NCBI RefSeq assembly: GCF_002220365.1 | Contig: NZ_MTHB01000234.1 | Coordinates: 62,001 to 126,000 of the forward strand | Source of the DNA: Caballeronia sordidicola | GTDB lineage: Bacteria; Pseudomonadota; Gammaproteobacteria; Burkholderiales; Burkholderiaceae | Direction of reading: 5' to 3' | DNA length: 64,000 nt | Shown here: positions 35,782-44,297 of the stretch, piece after piece | How positions within the stretch are numbered: position 1 is the first letter of the stretch | Layout of the letters: each line of letters starts with the position of its first letter | Position numbers and translations under genes: made by a program | The notes under the pieces: generated by a model | Databases searched by the model: none | Told to the model about the DNA's origin: nothing | Seen by the model: the letters and a program-made list of their open reading frames with translations, nothing else

Positions 35782-37193
35782 GTCCTGGCGCGGCCCGATG
35801 CAAATGAAGGAAGGTCGACGGGAATGACCGCTTTCAACTCGGTTCCTCCCTGTCGCGATTGAATCACGAATACGCCGTTAAGCGACTCCACACGCTCGCG
35901 CATATTGCGCAGTCCGATTCCTCGCCGGGGATCGGACTGTACTGCGTCATAACCAAAACCGACGCCGTCATCAATGATAGTCAGGATCACCTGGCCCTGC
36001 GCGCAGGCCAGCGTCATGCGTGCGCTGGATGCACGCGCATGACGCTGGATATTCGTCAGCGCTTCCTGCGCCACGCGAAACAGCGCGGTATTCACCGCGT
36101 CGGGCAAGGGATGCGCATCGCTTGACGCAGCATCAACGGCAATGTTCGTGTGAGGCGTCTCGCCCATTTCGTTGAACTCGAGTGCCAGTTGCCTAAGCGC
36201 GGCGCCCAGGCCGAGATCGTCCAGCATTGCCGGGCGCAGATCGTGAGAGATCTGCCTGATTTCGGCCAACGTTCGATTAGTTTGCGCCAGCGCTTTTTGT
36301 ATGGGTGGCCCGCTTGCGTCGTTTCGATCGGAGTTCGACGGCTTGAATGCAAGCGCCGATTCCAGCAACAACTTGATCGACACCAGCATCTGACTAATGC
36401 CGTCGTGGAGCTCACGTGAGAGGCGGCCTCTTTCCGCCTCCTGTGATTCCACCACTTGGCGAGCCATGATTTTCAGTTGTGCGTCCGAGCTACGGTGGTC
36501 GGTCACGTTCAATGCAATGCCGCACGCGCCAATGAACCCCATGCCAAGTGCACCTATTAGCCCGATCAGGAAGAGGGTATGACGAATATTGGACGACGCC
36601 TGCCGCCCGGTTTGCAGGAGCGCCATGTTGACGTCGTCCAGGTAGATGCCGGTACCGACCATCCATCCCCACCGTTCGAAAGTCACGACATAACCCAGCT
36701 TGGGTTCGAGCTTATGAGTCGATGGGCGCTCCCACAAATATTCCACGAAACCGCCGCCGTTCCTCGCCTGTTTCAATAGGGACTGGATAGTAAGCGCGCC
36801 GTTAGGATCGTGCATGGACCATAGATTGGTCCCGACGAGCCCTGACAACCTGGGGTGCATCAGCAGATTGCCTTGCAGGTCATAGACGAAGAAATAGCCG
36901 TCGTTACCGAACTCCAGTTTGGACAATACCGCCAGTACCTGAGCGCGCGTGTCAGGATCGTCACGGCCGGAGTTGTACAACGGCGCGACCGCGCTTTCGG
37001 CTAGCGCGACGTAATTCTTGAGTTCGACTTCCTTGCTGCTGCGGTAAGCGGCCGCAATGGCGCTCTGCTCCGAACTCGACAAGGCGCTTGCTTGCAAGGA
37101 CACCGCGATGGCGATCGTAGCCATTGCTCCGATGAACGGCAGAAGAGCGAGCAGCAACCACTTACGTCTCATGCCGTGCAAAGAGAGTCGCAT
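35778..37193 (-). CDS. Sensor histidine kinase with periplasmic Cache domain (MctS-like)
   Basis: 471 residues: TM1 (about 11-33), periplasmic single Cache domain (about 40-195, with GYFFVYDLQGNLLMHPR and WGWMVGTGIYLDDV), TM2 (about 206-229), then a HisKA_3 dimerisation domain with phospho-His 263 in RELHDGISQ and a HATPase domain ending GIGLRNMRERVESLNG. This is a NarX-type kinase. Cache domains bind small organic acids directly in the periplasm, so the signal may be the carboxylate transported by the neighbouring permease. Confidence 0.9.
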   Translation of the reverse strand: MRLSLHGMRRKWLLLALLPFIGAMATIAIAVSLQASALSSSEQSAIAAAYRSSKEVELKNYVALAESAVAPLYNSGRDDPDTRAQVLAVLSKLEFGNDGYFFVYDLQGNLLMHPRLSGLVGTNLWSMHDPNGALTIQSLLKQARNGGGFVEYLWERPSTHKLEPKLGYVVTFERWGWMVGTGIYLDDVNMALLQTGRQASSNIRHTLFLIGLIGALGMGFIGACGIALNVTDHRSSDAQLKIMARQVVESQEAERGRLSRELHDGISQMLVSIKLLLESALAFKPSNSDRNDASGPPIQKALAQTNRTLAEIRQISHDLRPAMLDDLGLGAALRQLALEFNEMGETPHTNIAVDAASSDAHPLPDAVNTALFRVAQEALTNIQRHARASSARMTLACAQGQVILTIIDDGVGFGYDAVQSDPRRGIGLRNMRERVESLNGVFVIQSRQGGTELKAVIPVDLPSFASGRART

Positions 37194-37296
37194 CCAAAAG
37201 ATTCCGCGTAGAAGTTAGACTGCCGGGCGAACGGTGCCGCCCAATACGGATTGTGCCATCGAGACAGCCAGGCGTTCTCAAGCGACTCTGGGTCTG

Positions 37297-37404
37297 CGTA
37301 GTAATACGTAGGGTGATTCCGCGCTTGACGATTGAACGATACGCTCTGCGCAAGCCTTGCCTGTCCCCGTTCGATCACGCCGCGCCCCTCTACGTATTAC
37401 TACG
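37297..37404. promoter_or_regulatory. 15-bp inverted repeats in the kinase / permease promoter region
   Basis: CGTAGTAATACGTAG (37297-37311) and its exact reverse complement (37390-37404) are 78 bp apart in the 282-bp space between the divergent kinase and DUF3311 genes. The arms contain TACGTA palindromes. Likely paired binding sites for the NarL-type regulator, with possible looping. Confidence 0.65.
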
Positions 37405-37475
37405 GAAGGCGGCTCAGGAAATTCCACCAATACTCCGGCTCCAGTTCCAAAAGAAACTGAATCCAGGAGATTGAT

Positions 37476-37679
37476 GTGAGCTCAGAAAGCATTCCCAGCG
37501 GAAAACGCACAGCGGGCACGCTGTTGCTGCTGATTCCCTACGTGGCCTTATTGTGGCTGCCCTTTTATAACGAAGCACACCCCTCATTGATGGGTTTCCC
37601 GTTTTTCTATTGGTACCAGTTGTTGTGGGTGCCGTTGACGTCGTTGATTTTATACGTGGTTTACAGGTGGGTCCGATAA
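37476..37679 (+). CDS. DUF3311 small membrane protein
   Basis: 67 residues with two hydrophobic helices (about 14-32 and 45-63); pattern LLLLIPYVALLWLPFYN and FFYWYQLLWVPLTSLILYVVY is typical of DUF3311. A GTG start after AGGAGATTGAT is used, since the ATG two bases earlier is in another frame. Its stop overlaps the next start by one base (TAATG). DUF3311 proteins accompany SSS-family monocarboxylate permeases; role probably assembly or accessory subunit. Confidence 0.88.
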   Translation: MSSESIPSGKRTAGTLLLLIPYVALLWLPFYNEAHPSLMGFPFFYWYQLLWVPLTSLILYVVYRWVR

Positions 37680-39166
37680 TGCCGACGACATTCAACTGGA
37701 CCTCCGGTCTCGTATTCATTGGATTTTTTGCGCTGGTCACGGTGCTCGGATTTTTCGCGGCGCGCTGGAAGGCGGGCGACCTCACCCAATTGCACGAATG
37801 GGGTCTGGGCGGGCGGCAGTTCGGCCCCGTCATTTCGTGGTTCCTGGTGGGCGGCGATTTCTATACCGCCTATACAGTGATCGCCGTGCCCGCGCTGGTC
37901 TATGCGGTTGGCGCTTATGGATTTTTCGCGCTGCCTTACACCATCATCGTCTATCCGTTCGTCTTTGCAGTGATGCCAAAGTTGTGGTCGGCCTGTCAGA
38001 AGAACAATCACATCACAGCGGCTGACTTCGTGCAGGGCATCTACGGCGGCCGCTGGTTTGCAGCGGCCATCGCCCTGACGGGGATCATTGCAACCATGCC
38101 TTATATCGCGCTGCAACTCGTCGGCATGCAGGTGGTGATCAAGAGCCTGGGGGTGACCGGCGAGTTGCCGCTGGTCGTCGCTTTCGTGATTCTCGCCGTG
38201 TACACCTATGCGAGCGGCTTGCGCGCGCCGGCCATGATCGCCTTTGTCAAAGACATCATGATCTATATCGTGGTGATCGCGGCAATCTGGCTCATTCCCA
38301 GCAAGCTCGGCGGCTATGCGTCGGTATTCGACGCGGCAGATCACTTCTTCACCGCGAAAGGCGGTTCGACGGGCATCACGCTCAAGGCTAGCCAGTTCAC
38401 GGCCTATGCGTCGCTGGCATTCGGGTCGGCGATGGCGGCCTTTATGTATCCGCATACGCTGACGGGCGTGCTAAGTTCGAAAAGCGCGAAGACGATCAAG
38501 CAAAATGCGATCGCCCTGCCCGCTTACACGCTGCTGCTGGGCCTGATTGCACTCCTCGGCTACATGGCGATTGCGGCAGGCGTGAAAGTGACGTCGGCGA
38601 CCGATGTGGTGCCCGCGCTGTTCCTCAAATTGTTCCCGTCGTGGTTTGTCGGCTTCGCAGCCGCTGCGATTGCGATCAGCGCGCTGGTGCCCGCCGCCAT
38701 CATGTCGATTGGTTCGGCCAATCTGTTCACGCGCAATTTGTGGAAGCCGCTGATCCAACCCAATATCACGCCGTCGCAGGAAGCGACCAATGCGAAAGTG
38801 GTATCGCTGGCCGTGAAGTTGGGCGCGCTGGTATTCATCATTTTCCTGCCAACGCAGTTCGCAATCGATCTGCAATTGCTTGGCGGCGTCTGGATCTTGC
38901 AGACGTTTCCCGCCGTCGTGTTTTCACTCTATACGCGCTGCCTCAAGCTGCCTGCGCTGTTTATCGGGTGGCTGGCGGGTATTGGACTTGGGACCACGCT
39001 GGCGTTCATGCAAGGCATCAAGCCCATTTACGCGGTTCATCTGGGTAACGCAACGTATCCGGTTTATATCGGCGTGCTCGCGCTGGGAGTCAATATTGTC
39101 TTGACCCTCGTACTGTCGGCTGTGTTACCCGCGAGGAGCACATCTATAAGCCGGTCTCCGATCTAG
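37679..39166 (+). CDS. mctP: SSS-family monocarboxylate permease (MctP-like)
   Basis: 495 residues, about 13 membrane helices, Na+/solute symporter fold. The start at 37679 (MPTTFNWTSGLVF) overlaps the DUF3311 stop by one base. The GRQFGPVISWFLVGGDFYTAYTVI segment (about 44-68) and LTGVLSSKSAKTIKQN are typical. With DUF3311 and a MctSR-like system next door, uptake of short monocarboxylates such as pyruvate, lactate or acetate is the best inference. The symbol follows family similarity, not proof. Confidence 0.85.
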   Translation: MPTTFNWTSGLVFIGFFALVTVLGFFAARWKAGDLTQLHEWGLGGRQFGPVISWFLVGGDFYTAYTVIAVPALVYAVGAYGFFALPYTIIVYPFVFAVMPKLWSACQKNNHITAADFVQGIYGGRWFAAAIALTGIIATMPYIALQLVGMQVVIKSLGVTGELPLVVAFVILAVYTYASGLRAPAMIAFVKDIMIYIVVIAAIWLIPSKLGGYASVFDAADHFFTAKGGSTGITLKASQFTAYASLAFGSAMAAFMYPHTLTGVLSSKSAKTIKQNAIALPAYTLLLGLIALLGYMAIAAGVKVTSATDVVPALFLKLFPSWFVGFAAAAIAISALVPAAIMSIGSANLFTRNLWKPLIQPNITPSQEATNAKVVSLAVKLGALVFIIFLPTQFAIDLQLLGGVWILQTFPAVVFSLYTRCLKLPALFIGWLAGIGLGTTLAFMQGIKPIYAVHLGNATYPVYIGVLALGVNIVLTLVLSAVLPARSTSISRSPI

Positions 39167-39225
39167 AACAGGGTATCGACTACGGTGTGGTCATAATCGA
39201 CCATCGGGACTCTGAATCCGACCAC

Positions 39226-39263
39226 TGGCGTTTGCGGAAACCAATGTGTTACCGCAAACGCCA
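39226..39263. terminator. 12-bp inverted repeat at convergent gene ends
   Basis: TGGCGTTTGCGG (39226-39237) and its exact reverse complement (39252-39263) lie between the permease and the UlaG-like gene, with the right arm inside the latter's last codons. Only a short A run lies near, so terminator strength is uncertain. Confidence 0.45.
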
Positions 39264-40145
39264 CCCCTGCCCCTGCTGCGCACGAAACATCTCAAAGCCA
39301 TTGGCTTTCTCAAGCGTGATACGCCGGTCGATCACATCGCTCGATATCGTGTTGAAATCGAACAAGCCATAGTGATGCGCGATCATCGCGCGGGCGCCAC
39401 CGTTGCGCGCCAAGGTCACCGCTTCGTCAAGCGTGAAGTTGCCCGGAACGCCATTGCCGCTGCGCTGGGCATCGCGTCCATTGACCGGCAACAACGCAAC
39501 GTGCGGGGCATGCACCGCGACTGCTTCCTCAAGGCCCGGATACGGAATGCAATCGCCTGAGTGATACAAACGGACGCCCCCGGCATCGATGACATAACCG
39601 AGCCACGGATAATTACCGTTCGCGTCCCGGTCCAGCGTCTCGTGCGCGGATGCTATAGGCGAGACGAAACAACCGTCCAGAATCTCCGTGCGCTCGCCCG
39701 CATTCACCGCAATCAGGCGATCGATGCCGGCTTCGCATCGTTTGACAGCTTCATCGACCACGGCCGCGGGCACGACGAAGCGGGCCTTTGGAAATCTTAT
39801 CGCTAGCGGCTGCAACGTCCCCGGGTCCATGTGATCCGTGTGCCGGTGCGTGCACAGCACGACATCCAGCCTGTCCAGTTCATCGGGCAGGATGGGCGCA
39901 GCCATCATCCTCGCATGCGGAAATTTCGTGCCTTGGTATTTCTGCGCCAGCGAATTGGACAGGTAGGGATCGATCAACATCCTGAACCGGTTGAACTCGA
40001 TCACAAAACCCGCTTGACCTAACCAGTACAGCGTCACTTCACCAGATCGAGGGCTGGAGCGTGGATCGAGAAGCCGGTCGCGCAATGACGTATGGAACGT
40101 TTCAGCGCGAAGGCTTGGCGACGTCGACGCATCACCAACAGACAT
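39249..40145 (-). CDS. UlaG-like metallo-beta-lactamase-fold hydrolase
   Basis: 298 residues of the MBL superfamily, with the metal site HRHTDH (His 100, 102, Asp 104, His 105 region), a second His/Asp set in SGDCIPYP and MIAHHYGLF. It resembles L-ascorbate-6-phosphate lactonase UlaG. Start overlaps the SDR end by 14 bp. In this operon it would hydrolyse a sugar lactone or ester, the usual step after a dehydrogenase acting on a sugar. Exact substrate unknown. Confidence 0.8.
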   Translation of the reverse strand: MSVGDASTSPSLRAETFHTSLRDRLLDPRSSPRSGEVTLYWLGQAGFVIEFNRFRMLIDPYLSNSLAQKYQGTKFPHARMMAAPILPDELDRLDVVLCTHRHTDHMDPGTLQPLAIRFPKARFVVPAAVVDEAVKRCEAGIDRLIAVNAGERTEILDGCFVSPIASAHETLDRDANGNYPWLGYVIDAGGVRLYHSGDCIPYPGLEEAVAVHAPHVALLPVNGRDAQRSGNGVPGNFTLDEAVTLARNGGARAMIAHHYGLFDFNTISSDVIDRRITLEKANGFEMFRAQQGQGWRLR

Positions 40146-40905
40146 AACCGCCGTCGGCCAGGACGATCGATCCGGTCATCAGGCTTGCAGCATCGCTGGC
40201 GAGAAACAGAATGACCGCTGCCACTTCATCAACGCGTCCCATCCGGTTCATCGGCGTACCGCCAACCCAGTGCTGCAATTTCTCCTTGTCCTGGTAGACA
40301 TAGGTGTTCATCTCAGTGTCGATATACGTCGGCGCGACGGCATTCACGCGCACACCCCGCGCGCCCCACTCCGCTGCCAGTGACTTCGTCAGATGATGAA
40401 CCGCCGCCTTCGACGCGTTGTAGTTCACCTGCTCCTGCGGCCGGTTGACGATAAACCCCGACATGGAACCCACGTTCACGATGCTCCCCGCACCGCGCTC
40501 GAGCATGCCTTTGCCGAACGCGCGGCAAGCCCAGAACACGCCATTGAGGTTGACGTCGATGACCTTGTTCCAGATCTCGTCGGTCATGGTTTCAGCCGGA
40601 TGATTCGAGATCGCGATACCCGCGTTGTTGACCAGCACGTCCACGCGGCCGTGGCGCGCGACAACGGCGTCGTTGACGCGCTGGGCAGCGCCGGGGTCGG
40701 TGACATCGAAGCGCTCGGTTTCCACACGCAAGCCTTTCGATGCCAGCGTTTCGGCTGCCTTGGCAAGCAAGTCAGCGTTCATGTCCGTCAGGACAACCAG
40801 CGCGCCGGCTTCGGCCAGCGCCTCGACGGTGGCGAGACCAATGCCTCGCGCCGCGCCGGTGACAACGGCGATCTTGCCGGTCAGCTTGAACTTGTCGAGA
40901 TACAT
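40132..40905 (-). CDS. Short-chain dehydrogenase/reductase
   Basis: 257 residues from ATG 40905 (MYLDKFKLTGKIAVVTGAARGIG); AAGGATCC precedes it. NAD(P) motif TGAARGIG (16-23), catalytic Ser region, and YNASK (Tyr about 157). Classical SDR length. It belongs to the isomerase-shikimate DH-SDR-lactonase operon; likely oxidises a sugar or sugar-acid hydroxyl. The frame extends 34 codons upstream, but that overlaps the previous gene and is not expected. Confidence 0.88.
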   Translation of the reverse strand: MYLDKFKLTGKIAVVTGAARGIGLATVEALAEAGALVVLTDMNADLLAKAAETLASKGLRVETERFDVTDPGAAQRVNDAVVARHGRVDVLVNNAGIAISNHPAETMTDEIWNKVIDVNLNGVFWACRAFGKGMLERGAGSIVNVGSMSGFIVNRPQEQVNYNASKAAVHHLTKSLAAEWGARGVRVNAVAPTYIDTEMNTYVYQDKEKLQHWVGGTPMNRMGRVDEVAAVILFLASDAASLMTGSIVLADGGYVCW

Positions 40906-40915
40906 GCAGGGATCC

Positions 40916-41887
40916 TTAAATGGGTTGAGCGGGCGCCGGCTTGCCGGCTTGCGCCGCGATCCGGCTGATCTCGTCGAACGCGGGGCCGCGCACCGGAATG
41001 TCGACATGAAAGACTTCGGCGATCACGCGGGTCCAGCCATAGATGAAGTAGGTCCAGCCGTCCTCAATCTGAAGCGCGCGCGTGGTTTCCTGAGCCCGTG
41101 CCTGATCAAGGAAAACCAGGTTGCCGCGATAGTTGAGATCCCAGACGACCGCGCGTTCCGGAAACACGGCCGCGTCGCTCAACGGCGAACCCGGCGCATC
41201 CTTACCGAGTCCGGTGGCGTTGATCACCAACGCACCCGGCGACAAACGCTGCAAGACGGCGTCGTTATCTTCGGCCTTCGGCGCAACGACATACTCGCAT
41301 GGAACATCGAATTTCAGCTCGCGATGAATACGTTCGATTTCCTCCAGCCTGCCAGCCGATCGATTCGACACAATGACCTTCGACGGCCGGTTCGCGCCAC
41401 GCTCCTTTTGCATCAGATGCCAGGTCAGCGCGATGGTCGACCCGCCCGCGCCCATCGAAAAAACTTCCGCGCCGGTGGTGGCGAAGTGATCCTTGTGGAG
41501 GAAACCATCGAGTGCAAAACCCGACGTGATCGGATCCTTCGCATGACAGATGAATTTTCCATCCTGCTTGGAGAGGCAACTCGTTTCGCCCATGATCCGC
41601 GCGGTCGGATCGATGACATCGAAAATGGCCTGACAGGCCGCGTACAAATCGATCTTGTGCGTGGTGACCAATGCGCCGAGCGACAGCGGATCATGCTTGA
41701 GGAATTGGACCGCCTCCCGGTACGCTTCGGGCGAAGCGTGCGGCTGGAAATCGATGCCCTTCATTGCCACGTCGCCCAGGCCGAGATGTTTCGCCCATTC
41801 GGGGAACACGCGCATGATCGAACTCTGTGCGGTCGTCACGCCGATGAAATAGAACGTGGGCCGCACGGCGGATTGATAGGCGCTCAT
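40916..41887 (-). CDS. Shikimate-dehydrogenase-like NAD(P) oxidoreductase
   Basis: 323 residues with the AroE/YdiB fold: N-terminal substrate-binding domain with LGALVTTHKIDLY (the family's NVTxPFK equivalent, Thr-Thr-His-Lys), then nucleotide-binding GAGGSTIAL (about 149-157), and a C-terminal GWTYFIYGWTRVIAEVFH segment. Longer than AroE (about 270-290). It is probably not the aromatic pathway enzyme: it sits in a sugar-type operon, overlapping the isomerase stop by four bases (ATGA), with AAGGAG upstream. A dehydrogenase of an inositol- or quinate-like ring or a sugar acid is plausible. Confidence 0.75.
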   Translation of the reverse strand: MSAYQSAVRPTFYFIGVTTAQSSIMRVFPEWAKHLGLGDVAMKGIDFQPHASPEAYREAVQFLKHDPLSLGALVTTHKIDLYAACQAIFDVIDPTARIMGETSCLSKQDGKFICHAKDPITSGFALDGFLHKDHFATTGAEVFSMGAGGSTIALTWHLMQKERGANRPSKVIVSNRSAGRLEEIERIHRELKFDVPCEYVVAPKAEDNDAVLQRLSPGALVINATGLGKDAPGSPLSDAAVFPERAVVWDLNYRGNLVFLDQARAQETTRALQIEDGWTYFIYGWTRVIAEVFHVDIPVRGPAFDEISRIAAQAGKPAPAQPI

Positions 41888-42534
41888 CTCGACACTCCTT
41901 CTCGGGCCATGACGCCACGCGCCAGCAGAGCGTCGACTTCCTGCTCCGTGCGCGGCTTGTAATGCGGGTTAGGTACGCTGCGCCATGCGCCCGCACCGTC
42001 ATCGACTATACGCAACTTCATGCCGTTCGACTGCTCGATGATCGCGTAGTCCTGACCCGAATCCGCCGGATAACAGAACAGCATCACGAAGTCCTCCTGC
42101 CCAAGATTCACTGACCGGTGAATCCACCGCGGCGGCACATAACACGCCGTGTTCGCCCTGACCTCGACCACACGCGTATCGCCTGTGGGCGACTCCATCA
42201 CCATCACACCGAAACCCTTGAGCCCGAAGTACAACTCGGGCCGGTCGATTGCCGCATGAATGTGGCCCCGCGTCATGAAGAACTCATCGCCGACCTTGCC
42301 GGGACTCATGCGGGTCACGCCGGTGATCAGGTCGCCCGGGTTGCTGTTGGGCCGGTGGTCGGTGACCTCATACACCACCTCATCGCCGCGAGCGGCTGCG
42401 AGCGCGTCGAACGCGGCGGGATCGGCATACAGCCCGTCCAGGTCGCGCAGGAACTTCTGATAACGCGAGCCGGTGCCGGTCATCAAGCCGGTCTGCAAGT
42501 CGACATCGAAGGAACGCGGTTCAGGCCATTGCAT
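41884..42534 (-). CDS. Cupin-type glucose-6-phosphate isomerase family protein
   Basis: 216 residues from the ATG at 42534 (MQWPEPRSFDV). The ATG at 42543 is adjacent to AAGGAG and so too close; the second ATG has correct spacing. Metal site of cupin PGI: TRGHIH (His 91, 93), Glu 100 in PELYFGLKG, and a later His at about 139 in RWIHRSVN. It isomerises aldose/ketose phosphates, such as glucose 6-phosphate to fructose 6-phosphate, using a metal. First gene of a four-gene operon facing the FAD oxidase operon. Confidence 0.88.
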   Translation of the reverse strand: MQWPEPRSFDVDLQTGLMTGTGSRYQKFLRDLDGLYADPAAFDALAAARGDEVVYEVTDHRPNSNPGDLITGVTRMSPGKVGDEFFMTRGHIHAAIDRPELYFGLKGFGVMVMESPTGDTRVVEVRANTACYVPPRWIHRSVNLGQEDFVMLFCYPADSGQDYAIIEQSNGMKLRIVDDGAGAWRSVPNPHYKPRTEQEVDALLARGVMAREGVSR

Positions 42535-42690
42535 CGGGTCCATCTCCTTGAAAGTGCGAGTCGCTTCGCCTTGATGAACCTCGGTGAGTGTTATCGCAGG
42601 CTAAACGTTAGTTTTAATAATGATATATTTAACACAATTTCAAAACATGGGGGTTATCCCCGAAGCTTTAGCTCTTTATTTCTAGATAAT

Positions 42691-42705
42691 GATAGCTATA
42701 CTATC
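42691..42705. promoter_or_regulatory. Short dyad in the divergent sugar promoter region
   Basis: GATAG (42691-42695), CTATA, CTATC (42701-42705). It lies in the AT-rich part of the 287-bp gap between the divergent isomerase and FAD oxidase starts. A weaker G/C hairpin (GGGG at 42650, CCCC at 42658) also occurs. Confidence 0.4.
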
Positions 42706-42719
42706 GTTCATGATGTGCA

Positions 42720-42750
42720 GACACAACGTTATTCCTGCTAACGTTGTGTC
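42720..42750. promoter_or_regulatory. 11-bp perfect inverted repeat in the divergent sugar promoter region
   Basis: GACACAACGTT (42720-42730), 9-base spacer, AACGTTGTGTC (42740-42750). Probable operator, possibly for the RpiR regulator at 48010, which is the only local regulator. Confidence 0.6.
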
Positions 42751-42821
42751 ATACGCAAAGTCGTACGCAAGGCAAGACGGCCTTCAAGAGCGCTGCGCGC
42801 CAACCCCGCTGGAGAGATTTG

Positions 42822-44243
42822 ATGCACGAACAACCGTCCCCTGAGCGCAGCCCTTCGCAGTGCGCCGTGAACGCGCTGCGCGAGGCACTCGGAGCCGATG
42901 TGGTCAGCCTGCCGCACGAGTTCACCGGAAGGAAGAATTCGGACTCGAGCCGCATGCCGTGCGAGGAGCCGCTGGCGCTGATCCGGCCGCGCAATACGGA
43001 ACACGTTGCCACTGCGCTGCGGATCTGCCATGAGCACCGGCAACCGGTGGTCACGCAAGGTGGCTTGACGGGGCTCGCAGGGGGCGCGACTTTCCTCGGC
43101 GCAGAAGTGGCGTTGAGCCTGGAACTGATGAACGGCATTGAAAGTATCGACTCCGTCAGCGCGTCCATGACCGTGCTGTCCGGCACGCCGTTGCAAATCG
43201 TCCAGGAAGCCGCCGACGCTGCGGGCTTCATGTTTCCGCTGGATCTCGGCGCACGCGGAAGCTGCACGATCGGTGGCAATCTCGCGACCAACGCGGGGGG
43301 AAACCGCGTAATCAAGTACGGGATGATGCGCGACCAGGTGCTCGATATCGAAGCCGTGCTGGCAGATGGCAGCATCGTCGGCGGCTTGCGCAAGATGATC
43401 AAGAACAACACGGGGTACGACCTGCGCAACCTGTTGATCGGCAGCGAAGGAACGCTGGCCGTCATCACGCGCGCCGTGCTGCGCTTGCGGCCCAAACCCC
43501 GCGCGGTATCCACGGCATGGTGCGGCCTGCCGAACTACGACGCCGTGACCACATTGTTGCGACGCGCCCAGGAAAGCCTGCCCGCGGGGGTGTCCGCATT
43601 CGAAGTCATGTGGCCCGGTTATTACGATTTCGTGCTGTCGCGCTTGCCCGAACTACGCGCGCCGCTTGAAGGAAAACATGCGTTCTACGTGCTGCTGGAA
43701 AGCAGCGGCGCCGATCCCGCACGTCAGGCCGACGCCTTCGAAGACTTCCTCTCCGGCATGCTCGAAGAAGGACTGATCAGCGATGCCGCGCTCGCCTCGT
43801 CGGAGTCGGATGCCGCCGCGTTCTGGGCCATTCGCGACGCGCCCGGTGAATATCAACGGCTGATTCCCGGCCGCGTCTCCTTCGACGTCAGCTTCTCGAT
43901 CGCCGACGTAGGCGTTGCCGCTCACCGATGCGAACAGCAGCTTCGCGAACACTGGCCCAACGCGACCATCCTGATCTACGGACATCTCGGCGACGGCAAT
44001 CTGCATATCGTCGTTCAGGAACCCGATTGGCCGCAGGACACGGCGCCCAAGGTCCAGGCGGTGGTGTACGGCGTGACCGGAGAGATGGGTGGCTCTGTAT
44101 CGGCGGAACACGGCATTGGCACGAAGAAGCTGAAGGTGCTCGCGTTGTCGCGTACCCCCGCCGAACTTGCCGCCATGCGTGCCATCAAGGCCGCGCTCGA
44201 TCCGCTAAACATTCTCAATCCCGGAAAGTTGTTGCCGCACTGA
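42822..44243 (+). CDS. FAD-linked oxidase (GlcD/D-lactate dehydrogenase-like)
   Basis: 473 residues from ATG 42822 (MHEQPSPERS) with GGAGAG upstream. N-terminal PCMH-type FAD-binding domain (about 40-220) with VVTQGGLTGLAGG and ATNAGGNRVIKYGMMRDQV; C-terminal FAD-oxidase domain with YGHLGDGNLHIVV. The family oxidises 2-hydroxy acids such as D-lactate, glycolate or sugar acids, passing electrons to quinones or an electron-transfer partner. First gene of the plus-strand operon with a sugar importer. Confidence 0.88.
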   Translation: MHEQPSPERSPSQCAVNALREALGADVVSLPHEFTGRKNSDSSRMPCEEPLALIRPRNTEHVATALRICHEHRQPVVTQGGLTGLAGGATFLGAEVALSLELMNGIESIDSVSASMTVLSGTPLQIVQEAADAAGFMFPLDLGARGSCTIGGNLATNAGGNRVIKYGMMRDQVLDIEAVLADGSIVGGLRKMIKNNTGYDLRNLLIGSEGTLAVITRAVLRLRPKPRAVSTAWCGLPNYDAVTTLLRRAQESLPAGVSAFEVMWPGYYDFVLSRLPELRAPLEGKHAFYVLLESSGADPARQADAFEDFLSGMLEEGLISDAALASSESDAAAFWAIRDAPGEYQRLIPGRVSFDVSFSIADVGVAAHRCEQQLREHWPNATILIYGHLGDGNLHIVVQEPDWPQDTAPKVQAVVYGVTGEMGGSVSAEHGIGTKKLKVLALSRTPAELAAMRAIKAALDPLNILNPGKLLPH

Positions 44244-44297
44244 TTCAACAGTTTTTATGTTTTTTAAAACCGCCAAACCCTAACAAAAGGAGGAGAC

